A DNA stretch of 64,000 bases from Akkermansia sp. (GCF_020860705.1 NZ_JAJBTT010000019.1:1-64000), one strand, 5' to 3'. Shown: positions 18,207-28,610, counted from the stretch's first letter. Notes: a model not told the origin generated them from the letters alone. Numbers and translations: made by a program.

Positions 18207-21200
18207 ATGCCTAAAGACACCTCCATCAAAAAGATTCTCGTGATCGGGTCCGGCCCGATCGTCATCGGCCAGGGTTGCGAATTCGACTACTCCGGCACCC
18301 AGGCCTGCAAAGCCCTCCGGGAAGAGGGTTACGAAGTGGTACTGGTCAACTCCAACCCCGCCACCATCATGACGGACCCGGAGACCGCCCCGCGCACCTA
18401 TATTGAACCGATCACCCCGGAGTTCGTGGAGAAGATCATCATCCGGGAAAAACCGGACGCCCTGCTCCCCACCCTGGGCGGACAGACCGCCCTGAACTGC
18501 GCCATGGAGCTGCACCGCAGCGGCGTGCTGGAACGGGAAAACGTGCGCATGATCGGCGCCAATGCGGACGCCATTGACCGCGGGGAGGACCGCAACCTGT
18601 TCAAGGAGGCCATGATCCGCATCGGCCTGGACGTGCCCCGCTCCGGCATCGCCCACACGATGGAGGAGGCGCGCCAGGTGGCGCGGGACATCGGCACCTT
18701 TCCCCTCATCATCCGCCCCGCCTTCACGCTGGGCGGCATGGGCGGCGGCGTGGCGTACAACAAGACGGAGTTTGAAGAAATCTGCGCCCGCGGGCTGGAC
18801 CTCTCCCCCGTCTCGGAAATCCTGATTGAAGAATCCCTCATCGGCTGGAAGGAATTTGAAATGGAAGTCATGCGGGACCGCGCGGACAACTGCGTGGTCA
18901 TCTGCTCCATTGAAAACATAGACCCCATGGGCGTGCACACCGGGGATTCCATCACCGTGGCCCCCATCCAGACCCTGACGGACCGGGAATACCAGGTCAT
19001 GCGGGACGCCTCCTTCGCCGTCATCCGGGAAATCGGCGTGGAAACGGGCGGCTCCAACATCCAGTTCGCCATCAATCCGGCCAACGGCCGCATGATCGTC
19101 ATTGAGATGAACCCGCGCGTCTCCCGCTCCTCCGCGCTGGCCTCCAAGGCCACCGGGTTCCCCATCGCCAAGCTGGCCGCCAAACTGGCCGTGGGCTACA
19201 CGCTGGACGAACTGAGCAACGACATCACGCGGGAAACGCCCGCCTGCTTTGAGCCTACCATCGACTACGTGGTAACCAAGGTTCCCCGCTTCACCTTTGA
19301 AAAATTCAAGCAGGCGGACGAACACCTGACCACGTCCATGAAATCCGTGGGCGAAGCCATGGCCATCGGCCGCACCTTCAAGGAATCCTTGCAAAAAGCC
19401 CTGCGCTCCCTGGAAACGGGCCGCTGGGGCTGGGGATTCGACGCCAAGGCGCCGGAAAACCCCTCCGCAGAGGAAATCACGCGGAAGCTGGCCGTCCCCA
19501 CGGCGGAACGCATTTTCTGGATCCAGACGGCGTTCAGCAGCGGCTTCTCCCTGAACGAGGTGCACCAGCTCACCCAGATCGACCCCTGGTTCCTGGCCCA
19601 GATGCGGGATCTGGCGGAAGCAGGCGGCCGCCTGGCCTCCCTGGATCTGCGGGAAGCCAAGAAGCTGGGCTTTTCAGACCGCCAGATCGCCCTAGCGCGC
19701 GGTACTACGGAAGAAGCCGTGCGGCAGGAACGCCAGCAACAGGGCATCATCCCCGGCTACCGCCTGGTGGACACCTGCGCCGCGGAGTTCGAGGCCTACA
19801 CGCCCTACTTCTACTCCACCTACGGGGATGAGAACGAAGCCCGCGACACGGGCCGGAAAAAAATCCTCATCCTGGGCGGCGGTCCGAACCGCATCGGCCA
19901 GGGCATCGAATTCGACTACTGCTGCGTGCACGCCTCCATGGCCCTGCGGGAAATGGGGTATGAAACCATCATCGTCAACTCCAATCCGGAAACCGTCTCC
20001 ACGGACTACGATTCCTCCGACAAGCTCTTCTTCGAACCCCTGACGCTGGAAGACGTGCTCCACATCTGCGAGCAGGAAAAGCCGGACGGCGTCATCGTCC
20101 AGTTCGGCGGCCAGACGCCGCTGAACCTGGCGAACGCCCTGGAAGCCCGCGGCGTGCCCATCATCGGCACCAGCCCGAAGGCGATTGACCTGGCGGAAGA
20201 CCGCGAACACTTCTCCGCCCTGCTGAAGGAGCTGGGGCTGAAGCAGGCGGAAGCGGGAACAGCCACCAATGTGGAGGACGCCGCCGCCATCGCCGCACGC
20301 ATCGGCTATCCGGTGCTGCTGCGCCCCTCCTTCGTGCTGGGCGGCCGCGGCATGATCATCGTGTATGAGGAAAAGGAACTGCGCCAGTACATGAGCGAAG
20401 CCGTGGAAGCCTCCGAAGAACGCCCCGTGCTGATCGACCGCTTCCTGGAAAACGCCGTGGAAATAGACGTGGACGTCATCGCAGACCGGGAGCGCGCCGT
20501 CATCGGCGCCATCATGCAGCACGTGGAGCCCGCGGGCATCCACTCCGGGGACTCCGCCAGCATGATCCCGGCCATGGGCATCTCCATGAAGATGCACAAG
20601 GAAATCACGCGCGCCTCCAAGGAACTGGCCCGGCGCCTGAACGTCTGCGGCCTGATGAACATCCAGTTCGCCGTGAAGGACGAACAGCTCTACGTCATTG
20701 AAGTGAACCCGCGGGCCTCCCGCACGGTCCCCTTCGTCTCCAAGGCCATCGGCAAGCCCCTCGCCAAGCTGGCCGCCCAGATCATGGCGGGCAAAACGCT
20801 GGCGGAACTGGGCTTCACCCAGGAAATCACGCCGGAATACCACTGCGTGAAGGAGGCCGTCTTCCCGTGGGGCCGCTTCCCGGGCATCGACGTGGTGCTG
20901 GGGCCGGAAATGAAATCCACCGGGGAAGTCATGGGCATTGACCCGGACCCGGACATCGCCTTCGCCAAATCGCAGGTCAGCGCCTTCAACCCCCTGCCCA
21001 CGGAAGGAAAAGTCTTCATCTCCGTAAACGACCGGGACAAGGAGCGGGTGCTCCACATGGCCCGCCAGCTGGCGGACATGGGCTTCACCCTGTGCGCCAC
21101 CCGCGGCACGATGATCCACCTGCTCCAGCACGACATCGAATGCGAACGCGCCTACAAGGTGAACGAGGCGCGCCGCCCGAACATCGTGGACCATATCAAG

Positions 21201-21410
21201 AACGGAGACATTGACTTCATCATCAATACGCCCGGCTCCCATGACGCGCGGGCGGATGACATCATCATCCGCTCCTCCGCCATCGCCGCCAAGACGTCCT
21301 ACTGCACGAACCTGGCCTCTGCCCAGGCCTGCGTGAACGCCATTGAGGCGCTGAAAAACAGGGAACTCCAGGTGCGCACCATCCAGGAATACCACGCCCA
21401 GACCCTTTAA
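18207..21410 (+). CDS. carB: Carbamoyl-phosphate synthase large subunit
   Basis: The large subunit makes carbamoyl phosphate from bicarbonate, ammonia (from CarA) and two ATP, feeding pyrimidine and arginine synthesis. The 1067 residues show the internal duplication of the family: two ATP-grasp halves, each starting with a nucleotide-binding signature ([21 protein letters not shown] near residue 12, and [17 protein letters not shown] near 555). ATP-grasp motifs include [14 protein letters not shown] and [13 protein letters not shown], and metal-site motifs are [14 protein letters not shown] and [14 protein letters not shown]. The C-terminal MGS-like allosteric domain starts near residue 930. 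carA follows after 30 bases; the order carB-carA is the reverse of the usual carAB. Confidence 0.97.
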   Translation: MPKDTSIKKILVIGSGPIVIGQGCEFDYSGTQACKALREEGYEVVLVNSNPATIMTDPETAPRTYIEPITPEFVEKIIIREKPDALLPTLGGQTALNCAMELHRSGVLERENVRMIGANADAIDRGEDRNLFKEAMIRIGLDVPRSGIAHTMEEARQVARDIGTFPLIIRPAFTLGGMGGGVAYNKTEFEEICARGLDLSPVSEILIEESLIGWKEFEMEVMRDRADNCVVICSIENIDPMGVHTGDSITVAPIQTLTDREYQVMRDASFAVIREIGVETGGSNIQFAINPANGRMIVIEMNPRVSRSSALASKATGFPIAKLAAKLAVGYTLDELSNDITRETPACFEPTIDYVVTKVPRFTFEKFKQADEHLTTSMKSVGEAMAIGRTFKESLQKALRSLETGRWGWGFDAKAPENPSAEEITRKLAVPTAERIFWIQTAFSSGFSLNEVHQLTQIDPWFLAQMRDLAEAGGRLASLDLREAKKLGFSDRQIALARGTTEEAVRQERQQQGIIPGYRLVDTCAAEFEAYTPYFYSTYGDENEARDTGRKKILILGGGPNRIGQGIEFDYCCVHASMALREMGYETIIVNSNPETVSTDYDSSDKLFFEPLTLEDVLHICEQEKPDGVIVQFGGQTPLNLANALEARGVPIIGTSPKAIDLAEDREHFSALLKELGLKQAEAGTATNVEDAAAIAARIGYPVLLRPSFVLGGRGMIIVYEEKELRQYMSEAVEASEERPVLIDRFLENAVEIDVDVIADRERAVIGAIMQHVEPAGIHSGDSASMIPAMGISMKMHKEITRASKELARRLNVCGLMNIQFAVKDEQLYVIEVNPRASRTVPFVSKAIGKPLAKLAAQIMAGKTLAELGFTQEITPEYHCVKEAVFPWGRFPGIDVVLGPEMKSTGEVMGIDPDPDIAFAKSQVSAFNPLPTEGKVFISVNDRDKERVLHMARQLADMGFTLCATRGTMIHLLQHDIECERAYKVNEARRPNIVDHIKNGDIDFIINTPGSHDARADDIIIRSSAIAAKTSYCTNLASAQACVNAIEALKNRELQVRTIQEYHAQTL

Positions 21411-21440
21411 TCCCACACCACACACAGCATACCTATCATC

Positions 21441-22547
21441 ATGAGAGCCATTCTCGCACTGGAAGACGGGACCGTCTTCATCGGTTCGCACTTCGGAGCC
21501 ACGGGCACGGAAGTGGGGGAAGCCTGCTTCAATACGTCCATGACCGGCTACCAGGAAGTCCTGACCGATCCGTCCTACAGCGGGCAGATCGTCACCATGA
21601 CCTACCCGCTGATCGGCAACTACGGCATCAACCCGGAAGACAACGAGTCCGCCGGGGCACAGGTCAGCGGCTTTGTGGTGGCGGAACTGGCCAAGGTCCA
21701 TTCCAACTGGCGCGCCACGGAAGCGCTGGGCCCGTGGCTGGAAAGGCAGGGCGTCATCGGCATTGAAGGGGTGGACACCCGCAAAATCGCCAAGCACCTG
21801 CGCTCCGCCGGAGCCATGCGCGCCTGCCTTACTACGGAGCTGACTCCGGAGGAAGCCGTGGAAGCGGCCAGAAAGGCCCCTTCCATGGAAGGCTGCAACA
21901 TTGTGGACAAGATCGGTTCCCATCCCATGACGCCGGAGGAAGTGGACGCGCTGGTGACGGAAGGGGAACTGCCCCCCGTGGAATATGACATCGTGGCCTT
22001 CGACTTCGGCATCAAGTACAACATCCTGCGCCAGCTGAGGGAAAACGGCTTCCGTGTAACCGTGGTTCCCGCCCACACGACGGCGGAGGAAGTGCTGGCC
22101 ATGAAACCGGACGGCGTCTTTCTCTCCAACGGTCCGGGGGACCCCGCCACGCTGACGGACATCCACCGGGAAGTGGCCGCCCTGATCGGGAAAGTCCCCA
22201 TGTTCGGCATCTGCCTGGGGCACCAGATCATCTCCCACGCACTGGGGGCGAAAACCTTCAAGCTCAAGTTCGGCCACCGCGGCGCCAATCATCCCGTCAA
22301 GGATCTTAAAACGGGCAAAATCAGCATCACCTCCCAGAACCACGGATTCGCCGTGGACCCGGCCACCGTGCCGGACGACGTGGAAATCACCCTGCTGAAC
22401 CTGAATGACAACACGGTGGAGGGCATCGCCCACAAGACGCTGCCCGTTTTCAGCGTGCAGTACCATCCGGAAGCCGCTCCCGGACCCCGCGACCCCCAGT
22501 ACCTGTTCCGGGACTTCAAGCAAATGATCGCTGCCGGCAGACGGTAA
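21441..22547 (+). CDS. carA: Carbamoyl-phosphate synthase small (glutaminase) subunit
   Basis: CarA hydrolyses glutamine and tunnels ammonia to CarB. The 368 residues show the CPSase small-chain domain (MRAILALEDGTVFIG..., with MTGYQEVLTDPSYSGQIVTMTYP) and then a class I glutamine amidotransferase domain. The catalytic cysteine is in GICLGHQI, and the His-Glu pair is in VQYHPEAAPGP near the C terminus. It lies 30 bases after carB, in one operon, and is closed by a strong terminator. It uses the product of GlnN, so it sits next to its nitrogen source. Confidence 0.97.
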   Translation: MRAILALEDGTVFIGSHFGATGTEVGEACFNTSMTGYQEVLTDPSYSGQIVTMTYPLIGNYGINPEDNESAGAQVSGFVVAELAKVHSNWRATEALGPWLERQGVIGIEGVDTRKIAKHLRSAGAMRACLTTELTPEEAVEAARKAPSMEGCNIVDKIGSHPMTPEEVDALVTEGELPPVEYDIVAFDFGIKYNILRQLRENGFRVTVVPAHTTAEEVLAMKPDGVFLSNGPGDPATLTDIHREVAALIGKVPMFGICLGHQIISHALGAKTFKLKFGHRGANHPVKDLKTGKISITSQNHGFAVDPATVPDDVEITLLNLNDNTVEGIAHKTLPVFSVQYHPEAAPGPRDPQYLFRDFKQMIAAGRR

Positions 22548-22582
22548 ACGGCTGCGGCGTTGCCACCTTTTTGGATTAGACC

Positions 22583-22626
22583 AGTGCATTTTCCTCGTCA
22601 CAATGGGGGAAATGCACTACTTTTTT
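22583..22626 (+). terminator. Terminator of carBA
   Basis: AGTGCATTTTCC (22583-22594) pairs with GGGAAATGCACT (22607-22618), a 12-bp stem with one wobble and a 12-base loop, followed by ACTTTTTT. Confidence 0.8.
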
Positions 22627-22690
22627 CAAAGCATCCAAAGCATCCCGCCATTCCTCTTTGGAACTCTCATCACCAATCCATACCTGATAT

Positions 22691-23758
22691 ATGAGCAAAA
22701 TTGCATTGATCTCCGGCATTACGGGGCAGGACGGCTCCTTCCTCGCCGAATTCCTGATTGACAAAGGCTATGAAGTACACGGCATCCTGCGCCGCTCCTC
22801 TTCCTTCAATACGGGCCGCATTGAACACCTCTACCTGGATGAATGGGTGCGGGACATGAAGAAAAACCGCCTGGTCAACCTGCATTACGGAGACATGACG
22901 GATTCCAGCTCCCTGATCCGCATCATCCAGACCGTGCAGCCGGACGAAATCTACAACCTGGCCGCCCAGAGCCATGTGAAGGTCAGTTTTGACGTGCCGG
23001 AATACACGGCGGAAACGGATGCCGTGGGCACCCTCCGCATGCTGGAAGCCGTCCGCATCCTGGGCATGGAAAAGAAATGCCGCATCTACCAGGCGTCCAC
23101 TTCCGAGCTCTTCGGGCTGGTGCAGGAAGTTCCCCAGAAGGAAACCACTCCGTTCTACCCCCGCTCCCCCTATGGCGTCGCCAAGCAGTACGGCTTCTGG
23201 ATCACCAAGAATTACCGGGAATCCTACGGCATGTTCGCCGTGAACGGCATCCTGTTCAACCATGAGAGCGAACGCCGCGGGGAAAACTTCGTCACCCGCA
23301 AGATCACGCTGGCGGCGGCACGCATTGCCCAGGGCATGCAGGACAAGTTGTACCTGGGCAACCTGAACGCCCTGCGCGACTGGGGATATGCGAAGGATTA
23401 CGTGGAATGCATGTGGCTGATCCTCCAGCACGACACTCCGGAGGATTTCGTCATCGCCACCGGGGAAATGCATACCGTGCGCGAATTCTGCACGCTGGCC
23501 TTCCGCGAAGCCGGAATTGAACTGGAATGGGAGGGAGAAGGCGTGAAAGAACGCGGACGCGACAAAAAAACGGGGAATATTCTGGTGGAAGTGGATCCCA
23601 AATACTTCCGCCCCGCGGAAGTGGAACAGCTGCTGGGAGACCCCACCAAGGCCAGAACCCTGCTCGGCTGGAATCCCACCGCCACGCCGTTTGAGGAGCT
23701 TGTGCGCATCATGGTCCGGCACGACATGGAATATGTTAAAAATCCCGTCAATTCCTGA
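22691..23758 (+). CDS. gmd: GDP-mannose 4,6-dehydratase
   Basis: The first step of GDP-L-fucose synthesis: NADP-dependent conversion of GDP-mannose to GDP-4-keto-6-deoxymannose. The 355-residue extended SDR enzyme begins with the Rossmann motif [14 protein letters not shown] and continues with [26 protein letters not shown], the TSELFG catalytic segment and the YGVAKQY Tyr-Lys motif, then [16 protein letters not shown], all typical of Gmd. The stop is one base before the fcl ATG, so the two are translated from one mRNA. Confidence 0.96.
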   Translation: MSKIALISGITGQDGSFLAEFLIDKGYEVHGILRRSSSFNTGRIEHLYLDEWVRDMKKNRLVNLHYGDMTDSSSLIRIIQTVQPDEIYNLAAQSHVKVSFDVPEYTAETDAVGTLRMLEAVRILGMEKKCRIYQASTSELFGLVQEVPQKETTPFYPRSPYGVAKQYGFWITKNYRESYGMFAVNGILFNHESERRGENFVTRKITLAAARIAQGMQDKLYLGNLNALRDWGYAKDYVECMWLILQHDTPEDFVIATGEMHTVREFCTLAFREAGIELEWEGEGVKERGRDKKTGNILVEVDPKYFRPAEVEQLLGDPTKARTLLGWNPTATPFEELVRIMVRHDMEYVKNPVNS

Positions 23759-23759
23759 A

Positions 23760-24848
23760 ATGGAAAAAAACAGCCGAATATTCGTGGCCGGACACCGCGG
23801 CCTCGTTGGTTCCGCCATCTGGAAATCCCTGGAAAACAAGGGGTATTCCAACCTGATCGGCCGCACCCACCGTGAACTGGACCTGGAAGACCCGGCGGCC
23901 GTCCGGGAATTCTTTGACCGGGAAAAGCCGGAATACGTCTTTCTGGCGGCGGCGTTCGTGGGCGGCATCATTGCCAACTCACGCTACCGGGCGGATTTCA
24001 TCTTCCGCAACCTTCAAATCCAGCAGAACGTCATCGGGGAAAGCTTCCGGCATGGCGTTTCCAAGCTCCTCTTCCTGGGGAGCACCTGCATTTATCCGCG
24101 TGAGGCTCCCCAGCCTATCAAGGAGGACGCCCTGCTCACCTCCCCGCTGGAATACACCAATGAGCCGTATGCCATCGCCAAAATTGCAGGGCTGAACATG
24201 TGCGAAAGCTTCAACCTGCAATACGGCACCAACTACATCGCCGTGATGCCTACGAACCTGTACGGTCCCAATGACAATTTCCACCTGGAGAACAGCCACG
24301 TGCTGCCTGCCATGGTGCGCAAGATCCATCTGGCCAAGTGCCTGATGGATGGAGACTGGAAGGCCGTGCGGAAAGACCTGGAAGCGCGCCCTGTGGAACA
24401 AGTGGACGGAACGGCGCCGGAAGAAGCCATTCTGGCCGTACTTGGCAACTACGGCATCGCCCCCGGGTCCGTGGAACTGTGGGGGACGGGAACGCCCCTG
24501 CGGGAATTCCTGTGGAGCGAGGATATGGCGGACGCCTGCGTCCATGTGATGGAACAGGTGGATTTCAACCAATTGAAAGGAGACGGCCGGGAAGTGCGCA
24601 ACTGCCATATCAACATCGGCACCGGGAAGGAAATCTCCATAGGCGACCTGGCGCGCCTGATCGCCTCCACGGAAGGCTACCGGGGAGAACTGGTTTTCAA
24701 TGCGGACAAGCCGGACGGCACCATGCGCAAACTGACGGACGTTTCCAAGCTGCGTTCCCTGGGCTGGCGCCACCAGGTGGAGCTGGAAGAAGGCGTGAAA
24801 CTCATCTACCAGTGGTACCTGGACCCGGCAGGGGCCGCAGGGAATTAG
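23760..24848 (+). CDS. fcl: GDP-L-fucose synthase (epimerase/reductase)
   Basis: Converts GDP-4-keto-6-deoxymannose to GDP-L-fucose with NADPH. The ATG at 23760 (MEKNSRIFVAGHRGLVGSAIW) directly follows the gmd stop and puts the Rossmann motif at the N terminus. Further motifs are FLAAAFVGGI, FLGSTCIYPREAPQPI and the catalytic YAIAKIAG (Tyr-X3-Lys), then NLYGPNDNFHLENSHVLPA. At 362 residues it is longer than the roughly 320-residue E. coli enzyme because of an insertion around residues 200-240 (RKDLEARPVEQVDGTAPEEA), as in many Bacteroidetes enzymes. It forms an operon with gmd. Confidence 0.95.
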   Translation: MEKNSRIFVAGHRGLVGSAIWKSLENKGYSNLIGRTHRELDLEDPAAVREFFDREKPEYVFLAAAFVGGIIANSRYRADFIFRNLQIQQNVIGESFRHGVSKLLFLGSTCIYPREAPQPIKEDALLTSPLEYTNEPYAIAKIAGLNMCESFNLQYGTNYIAVMPTNLYGPNDNFHLENSHVLPAMVRKIHLAKCLMDGDWKAVRKDLEARPVEQVDGTAPEEAILAVLGNYGIAPGSVELWGTGTPLREFLWSEDMADACVHVMEQVDFNQLKGDGREVRNCHINIGTGKEISIGDLARLIASTEGYRGELVFNADKPDGTMRKLTDVSKLRSLGWRHQVELEEGVKLIYQWYLDPAGAAGN

Positions 24849-24881
24849 CAAGTCCCGCATCTCCGGCAGCCCGCACAGCTC

Positions 24882-26207
24882 ATGAGCCACCTCCCAGACA
24901 GCCAGGCTACGGAACCTGTCAGACCCAGCCTGTGGGCGCTGAGCCCCCTGCTGGTTTTCTTCCTGCTTTACCTGGTCATCTCCGTAGCCGTACAGGATTT
25001 TTACGCCGTCCCGGTGACGGTGGCCTTTACGGCGGCGGCTGTCTGGGCCGTGCTCATCACCCGCGGGAAAAGCATGGCGGAACGGGTGGACCTGTTTTCC
25101 TCCGGCGTGGCCAACAGGAACATCCTGATGATGATCTGGATTTTTGTGCTGGCGGGCGCGTTCGCCCAGTCTGCGAGGGACATGGGGGCCATTGACGCCA
25201 CGGTGCAGCTCACGCTGCGCCTTCTGCCGGACAACCTGCTGCTTGCCAGCGTGTTCATTGCCTCCTGCTTCATTTCCCTTTCCGTAGGCACGTCCGTGGG
25301 AACCATTGTCGCACTGGCTCCGGTAGCCGTGGGCCTGGCGCAGGCAACGCAGGTCGGTACGGGCATGATGACGGCAATCGTCGTGGGAGGGGCTTTTTTC
25401 GGAGACAATCTTTCCTTCATTTCAGATACCACCATTGCCGCTACCCGCACGCAGGGCTGCGCCATGCGGGATAAATTCCGGGCCAATGTGAAAGTGGTTC
25501 TTCCCGCCGCGCTGCTGGCCCTGGGCTGCTACGTACTGCTTGGCTGGAACGTGCAGTCCCCTCCCTCAACGGACGCTCCCATTGAATGGCTGAAAGTGCT
25601 CCCCTACCTGCTGGTGCTGGTCACGGCGCTGGCCGGAATTCATGTGATGGCCGTGCTGACGCTGGGGCTGCTCGCCACGGGCGCGGTGGGCATCGGCATG
25701 GGATATTTCTCCTTCATGGACTGGTTCAGGTCCATGGGAGACGGTATGACCGGCATGGGAGAACTGATCATCGTCACTCTGCTGGCCGGAGGCGTGCTGT
25801 CCCTGATCCGCTTCAATGGAGGAATCGCCTATATCATTGAAAAAATCACTTCCCACATCCGCGGCAGGCGCGGCGCGGAATTCAGCATTGCGGCCCTCGT
25901 CTCCCTGGCCAACTTCTGCACGGCCAACAACACCATCGCCATCATCACGGTGGGCCCCATCGCCAAAGACATCAGCGACAAGTTCCACATCCCGCCCAGG
26001 AGAAGCGCCAGCATTCTGGATACCTTCTCCTGCCTGGTCCAGGGCGTCATTCCCTACGGCGCCCAGATGCTCATGGCCGCCGGCATCGCCCAGGTTTCCC
26101 CCCTGCTCATCATGGAGTACCTTTACTATCCCCTGATCCTGGGAGTCTTTTCCATCCTCGCCATCGCTCTGGGCGGCAGAGAAAGAAAACCGGTCCGCCA
26201 GGACTGA
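24882..26207 (+). CDS. NhaC-family Na+/H+ antiporter
   Basis: This 441-residue inner-membrane protein has about 11-12 hydrophobic helices. The strongest family marker is GGAFFGDNLSFISDTTIAAT near residue 170, a conserved NhaC-family segment with charged or polar residues inside the membrane. A second marker is SLANFCTANNTIAIITVGPIAK. It probably exchanges Na+ (or an organic acid) for H+. It begins 33 bases after fcl and may be read through from it, though no functional link is obvious. Substrate cannot be read from sequence. Confidence 0.85.
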   Translation: MSHLPDSQATEPVRPSLWALSPLLVFFLLYLVISVAVQDFYAVPVTVAFTAAAVWAVLITRGKSMAERVDLFSSGVANRNILMMIWIFVLAGAFAQSARDMGAIDATVQLTLRLLPDNLLLASVFIASCFISLSVGTSVGTIVALAPVAVGLAQATQVGTGMMTAIVVGGAFFGDNLSFISDTTIAATRTQGCAMRDKFRANVKVVLPAALLALGCYVLLGWNVQSPPSTDAPIEWLKVLPYLLVLVTALAGIHVMAVLTLGLLATGAVGIGMGYFSFMDWFRSMGDGMTGMGELIIVTLLAGGVLSLIRFNGGIAYIIEKITSHIRGRRGAEFSIAALVSLANFCTANNTIAIITVGPIAKDISDKFHIPPRRSASILDTFSCLVQGVIPYGAQMLMAAGIAQVSPLLIMEYLYYPLILGVFSILAIALGGRERKPVRQD

Positions 26208-26279
26208 CCAGGGAAGTCAGGAAAACACGGCCGCGCACCAGGGCAAGGCGCCCCGTTCCTCCCCCCTTTTTGTTACCGA

Positions 26280-26332
26280 CATGTTATCCTTGTTATCTGC
26301 ATGTTACTCAACATATGGAGTTCCCATGTTAT
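26280..26332. repeat. Direct repeats CATGTTA(T/C) just upstream of the PA14 gene
   Basis: CATGTTAT, CATGTTAC and CATGTTAT occur at 26280, 26300 and 26325, within 62 bases of the ATG at 26342. They may be regulator half-sites or chance in an AT-rich leader. Confidence 0.35.
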
Positions 26333-26341
26333 CATACATGT

Positions 26342-27589
26342 ATGAGCCTTCATATAGAACCCACCGAAGAGGCAGTAGACACTCTGCGCAAGGAAAGGCG
26401 GAAAAATTACATTGCCGCCCTGGCGACATCCTTTCTCTCCGTCATCCTGGCCGGAGCCATTCTCTATTCCCTGACCATCATCATCGCCCCCCCGGAAGAA
26501 CCCCAGGTCGTCGGCTACATGACGCCTGACGAAGCACCTCCGGCGGAGACGCCTCCTCCCCCGGAAGTACAGAGGGAAACCTCATCGTCATCCCATGCGG
26601 AAACTCCCGTCAAGGTAGTGGTGGCAGCCGCTGCCGCACCGGTGAGCCTTCCCAAGATCGACATTGATCCTCCGGATGAACCCGTCATGCTGGAAGAAGG
26701 GAACGCTCTGGGTATGGGAGACGGCTTTGGTCCGGACCTGGGCAGCGACACCTCTGCCTTCGGCAAGACGGAACCTTCCGGAAGCACGCTGGTGGGAACC
26801 TTTTACGACACCAAGCAAACGCCCGGCGGACGGCCCACCAATATGAATATGGACCAATACCGCGCCTTTCTTTCCCGCTTTGTCAACAAGGGTTGGAATG
26901 AATCGGAACTGAAACGTTTTTACAAGGCGCCTCAGCAGCTGTATGCCGCCCAGTTCTACGTTCCAAGAACTCCTGCCGAAGATGCGCCCAAGGCGTATGG
27001 ATGTGACGACAAGGTCAAACCCAGCCAGTGGCTTGCCATTTACCGGGGCAAGGTGCGCGCTCCCAAATCCGGCACCTTCCGCTTCGTGGGCCTGGGTGAC
27101 GACTACCTCGCGGTCCGGTTTAATAACCAGAACGTATTCGACTATGGCTGGGAATCCGCCTCTCTGGGGAAAATGACGGCGAATAACGCAAAATGGCTGG
27201 ATGCCATGGAAGGCAAGCCCGGCAACGACGACCTGAAAAAAGAACTCAAGGATGCGGGGATCAACGTACCCCCCGTCACGTTCTATAAATACGGCACTTC
27301 CGGTCACTGGAACAACACCATGCGCGGCGTAGCCGCCGGCAAGACATTCACCGTGGAGCAGGGCAAGGTGTACCCCATTGAAATTCTGGTCAGTGAAGGT
27401 CCCGGCGGGGAATTCGGCATGACCCTCCTGCTGGAGGAAGTGGGCATGCAGCCCATGAGCAAGGATCCCAAGACGGGCGCTCCCATCCTGCCCCTGTTCC
27501 GGACCAACTACGGCGTACCCAAGCTGGACAAGAACAAGGAATATGTGCCGTTTGATGAAATCGGCATCGTCTGGGAATCCATCAAATAG
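26342..27589 (+). CDS. Membrane-anchored protein with proline-rich linker and PA14-like domain
   Basis: The ATG at 26342 (MSLHIEPTEEAV) is preferred over 26270, which adds 24 cysteine-rich residues encoded by the repeat leader. The 415-residue protein has a short charged cytoplasmic end (LRKERRKNYIA), one transmembrane helix (AALATSFLSVILAGAILYSL), and a proline-rich periplasmic stretch (PPAETPPPPEVQ). The C-terminal domain contains YRGKVRAPKSGTFRFVGLGD and DDYLAVRFNNQNVFDYGW, the core of PA14-like carbohydrate-binding folds. The anchor-plus-proline layout resembles TonB, but no TonB C-terminal domain is seen. The function is unknown; a periplasmic glycan- or protein-binding role is an inference. 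A clear terminator follows. Confidence 0.75.
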   Translation: MSLHIEPTEEAVDTLRKERRKNYIAALATSFLSVILAGAILYSLTIIIAPPEEPQVVGYMTPDEAPPAETPPPPEVQRETSSSSHAETPVKVVVAAAAAPVSLPKIDIDPPDEPVMLEEGNALGMGDGFGPDLGSDTSAFGKTEPSGSTLVGTFYDTKQTPGGRPTNMNMDQYRAFLSRFVNKGWNESELKRFYKAPQQLYAAQFYVPRTPAEDAPKAYGCDDKVKPSQWLAIYRGKVRAPKSGTFRFVGLGDDYLAVRFNNQNVFDYGWESASLGKMTANNAKWLDAMEGKPGNDDLKKELKDAGINVPPVTFYKYGTSGHWNNTMRGVAAGKTFTVEQGKVYPIEILVSEGPGGEFGMTLLLEEVGMQPMSKDPKTGAPILPLFRTNYGVPKLDKNKEYVPFDEIGIVWESIK

Positions 27590-27617
27590 TCGCAAACGGC
27601 CCCATTACCCTCCCTCC

Positions 27618-27650
27618 ATGCCCGCAGGCCCTCCTGCGGGCATTTTGCTT
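27618..27650 (+). terminator. Terminator of the PA14 gene
   Basis: A perfect 11-bp stem pairs ATGCCCGCAGG (27618-27628) with CCTGCGGGCAT (27633-27643) around a four-base loop, followed by TTTGCTT. Confidence 0.85.
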
Positions 27651-27689
27651 GTCCGCCCCTGAAAGATGGCCTACGCTATCCCTGCAATC

Positions 27690-28610
27690 ATGCAGCCTTT
27701 CCGATTCCATTCCATCTACCAGCCCCGCATCTGGGGCGGCCAGCACATGAGAACCCTGCTTGGCAGGGAACTGCCCGACCGGGAAACGGCCTACGGGGAA
27801 GCCTGGGAAATCAGCGACCGCCCGGAAGCCATGAGCATGGTGCGGGAAGGAGAATGGGAAGGAACCGGCCTGCACCGGCTGTGGGAAGAACGGCGGGAAG
27901 AAATTTTCGGACCCGGCTATGAGCATTTCCCGCGCTTCCCCCTGCTCTGCAAAATTCTGGATGCCCGTGAAAACCTTTCCGTCCAGGTGCACCCTCCGGA
28001 ACGGACCGCCGCCGCCCGGCAGGGGGAAGTCAAAAACGAAGTATGGTATGTGCTGCATTCAGACGCGGACGCCCTGATTTACAGCGGCCTGGAAGACGCC
28101 GCCACGCCCGGGGACATCCGCCGGGCGGCGGAAACGGGCCGGATGGAACAACTGATACGCTCCACCCATCTGGAAAAGGGGGAACATCTTTACATTCCCG
28201 CGGGCCTTGTCCACGCCATCGGCGCCGGACATCTTATTGCGGAAATTCAGCAAAACAGCGATACCACCTACCGGCTTTACGACTGGAACAGGACGGACGC
28301 CTCCGGAAAGGGGCGGGAACTGCACCTGAAACAGGCGCTGGATTCCATCATGGAATTCCGGGAACTGAGCCAGCAGCCCGGTTATCTGACTGACATGCCT
28401 CATTTCACCATGGAGGAGCACCGGCTGAACGAGGGGGAACGCTTCACCCAGCCGGACGCCTCCCGCTTCGCCATTTTCACGGTTCTGAAAGGCTCCGTAT
28501 CCTGGAACGGAAAAACGGCGCGCCAGGGGGAATTCATCCTGTCTCCGGCACGGGCAGACGCCGTCACCGCTTCGGAACCGGGGACCGTCCTGCTTTCCAC
28601 AACGGTTTGA
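27690..28610 (+). CDS. manA: Mannose-6-phosphate isomerase, class I
   Basis: Zinc enzyme interconverting fructose-6-phosphate and mannose-6-phosphate, the entry to GDP-mannose and so to the Gmd-Fcl pathway 4 kb upstream. The start at 27690 gives MQPFRFHSIYQPRIWGG, which matches the usual N terminus of the short class; an ATG at 27666 would add eight residues. Motifs: GEAWEISDRP, LSVQVHPPE (zinc Gln and His), KNEVWYVL (zinc Glu), and HLYIPAGLVHAIGAGHLIAE with a further zinc His and the active-site loop. At 306 residues it is the short Bacillus-type form. Confidence 0.92.
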   Translation: MQPFRFHSIYQPRIWGGQHMRTLLGRELPDRETAYGEAWEISDRPEAMSMVREGEWEGTGLHRLWEERREEIFGPGYEHFPRFPLLCKILDARENLSVQVHPPERTAAARQGEVKNEVWYVLHSDADALIYSGLEDAATPGDIRRAAETGRMEQLIRSTHLEKGEHLYIPAGLVHAIGAGHLIAEIQQNSDTTYRLYDWNRTDASGKGRELHLKQALDSIMEFRELSQQPGYLTDMPHFTMEEHRLNEGERFTQPDASRFAIFTVLKGSVSWNGKTARQGEFILSPARADAVTASEPGTVLLSTTV

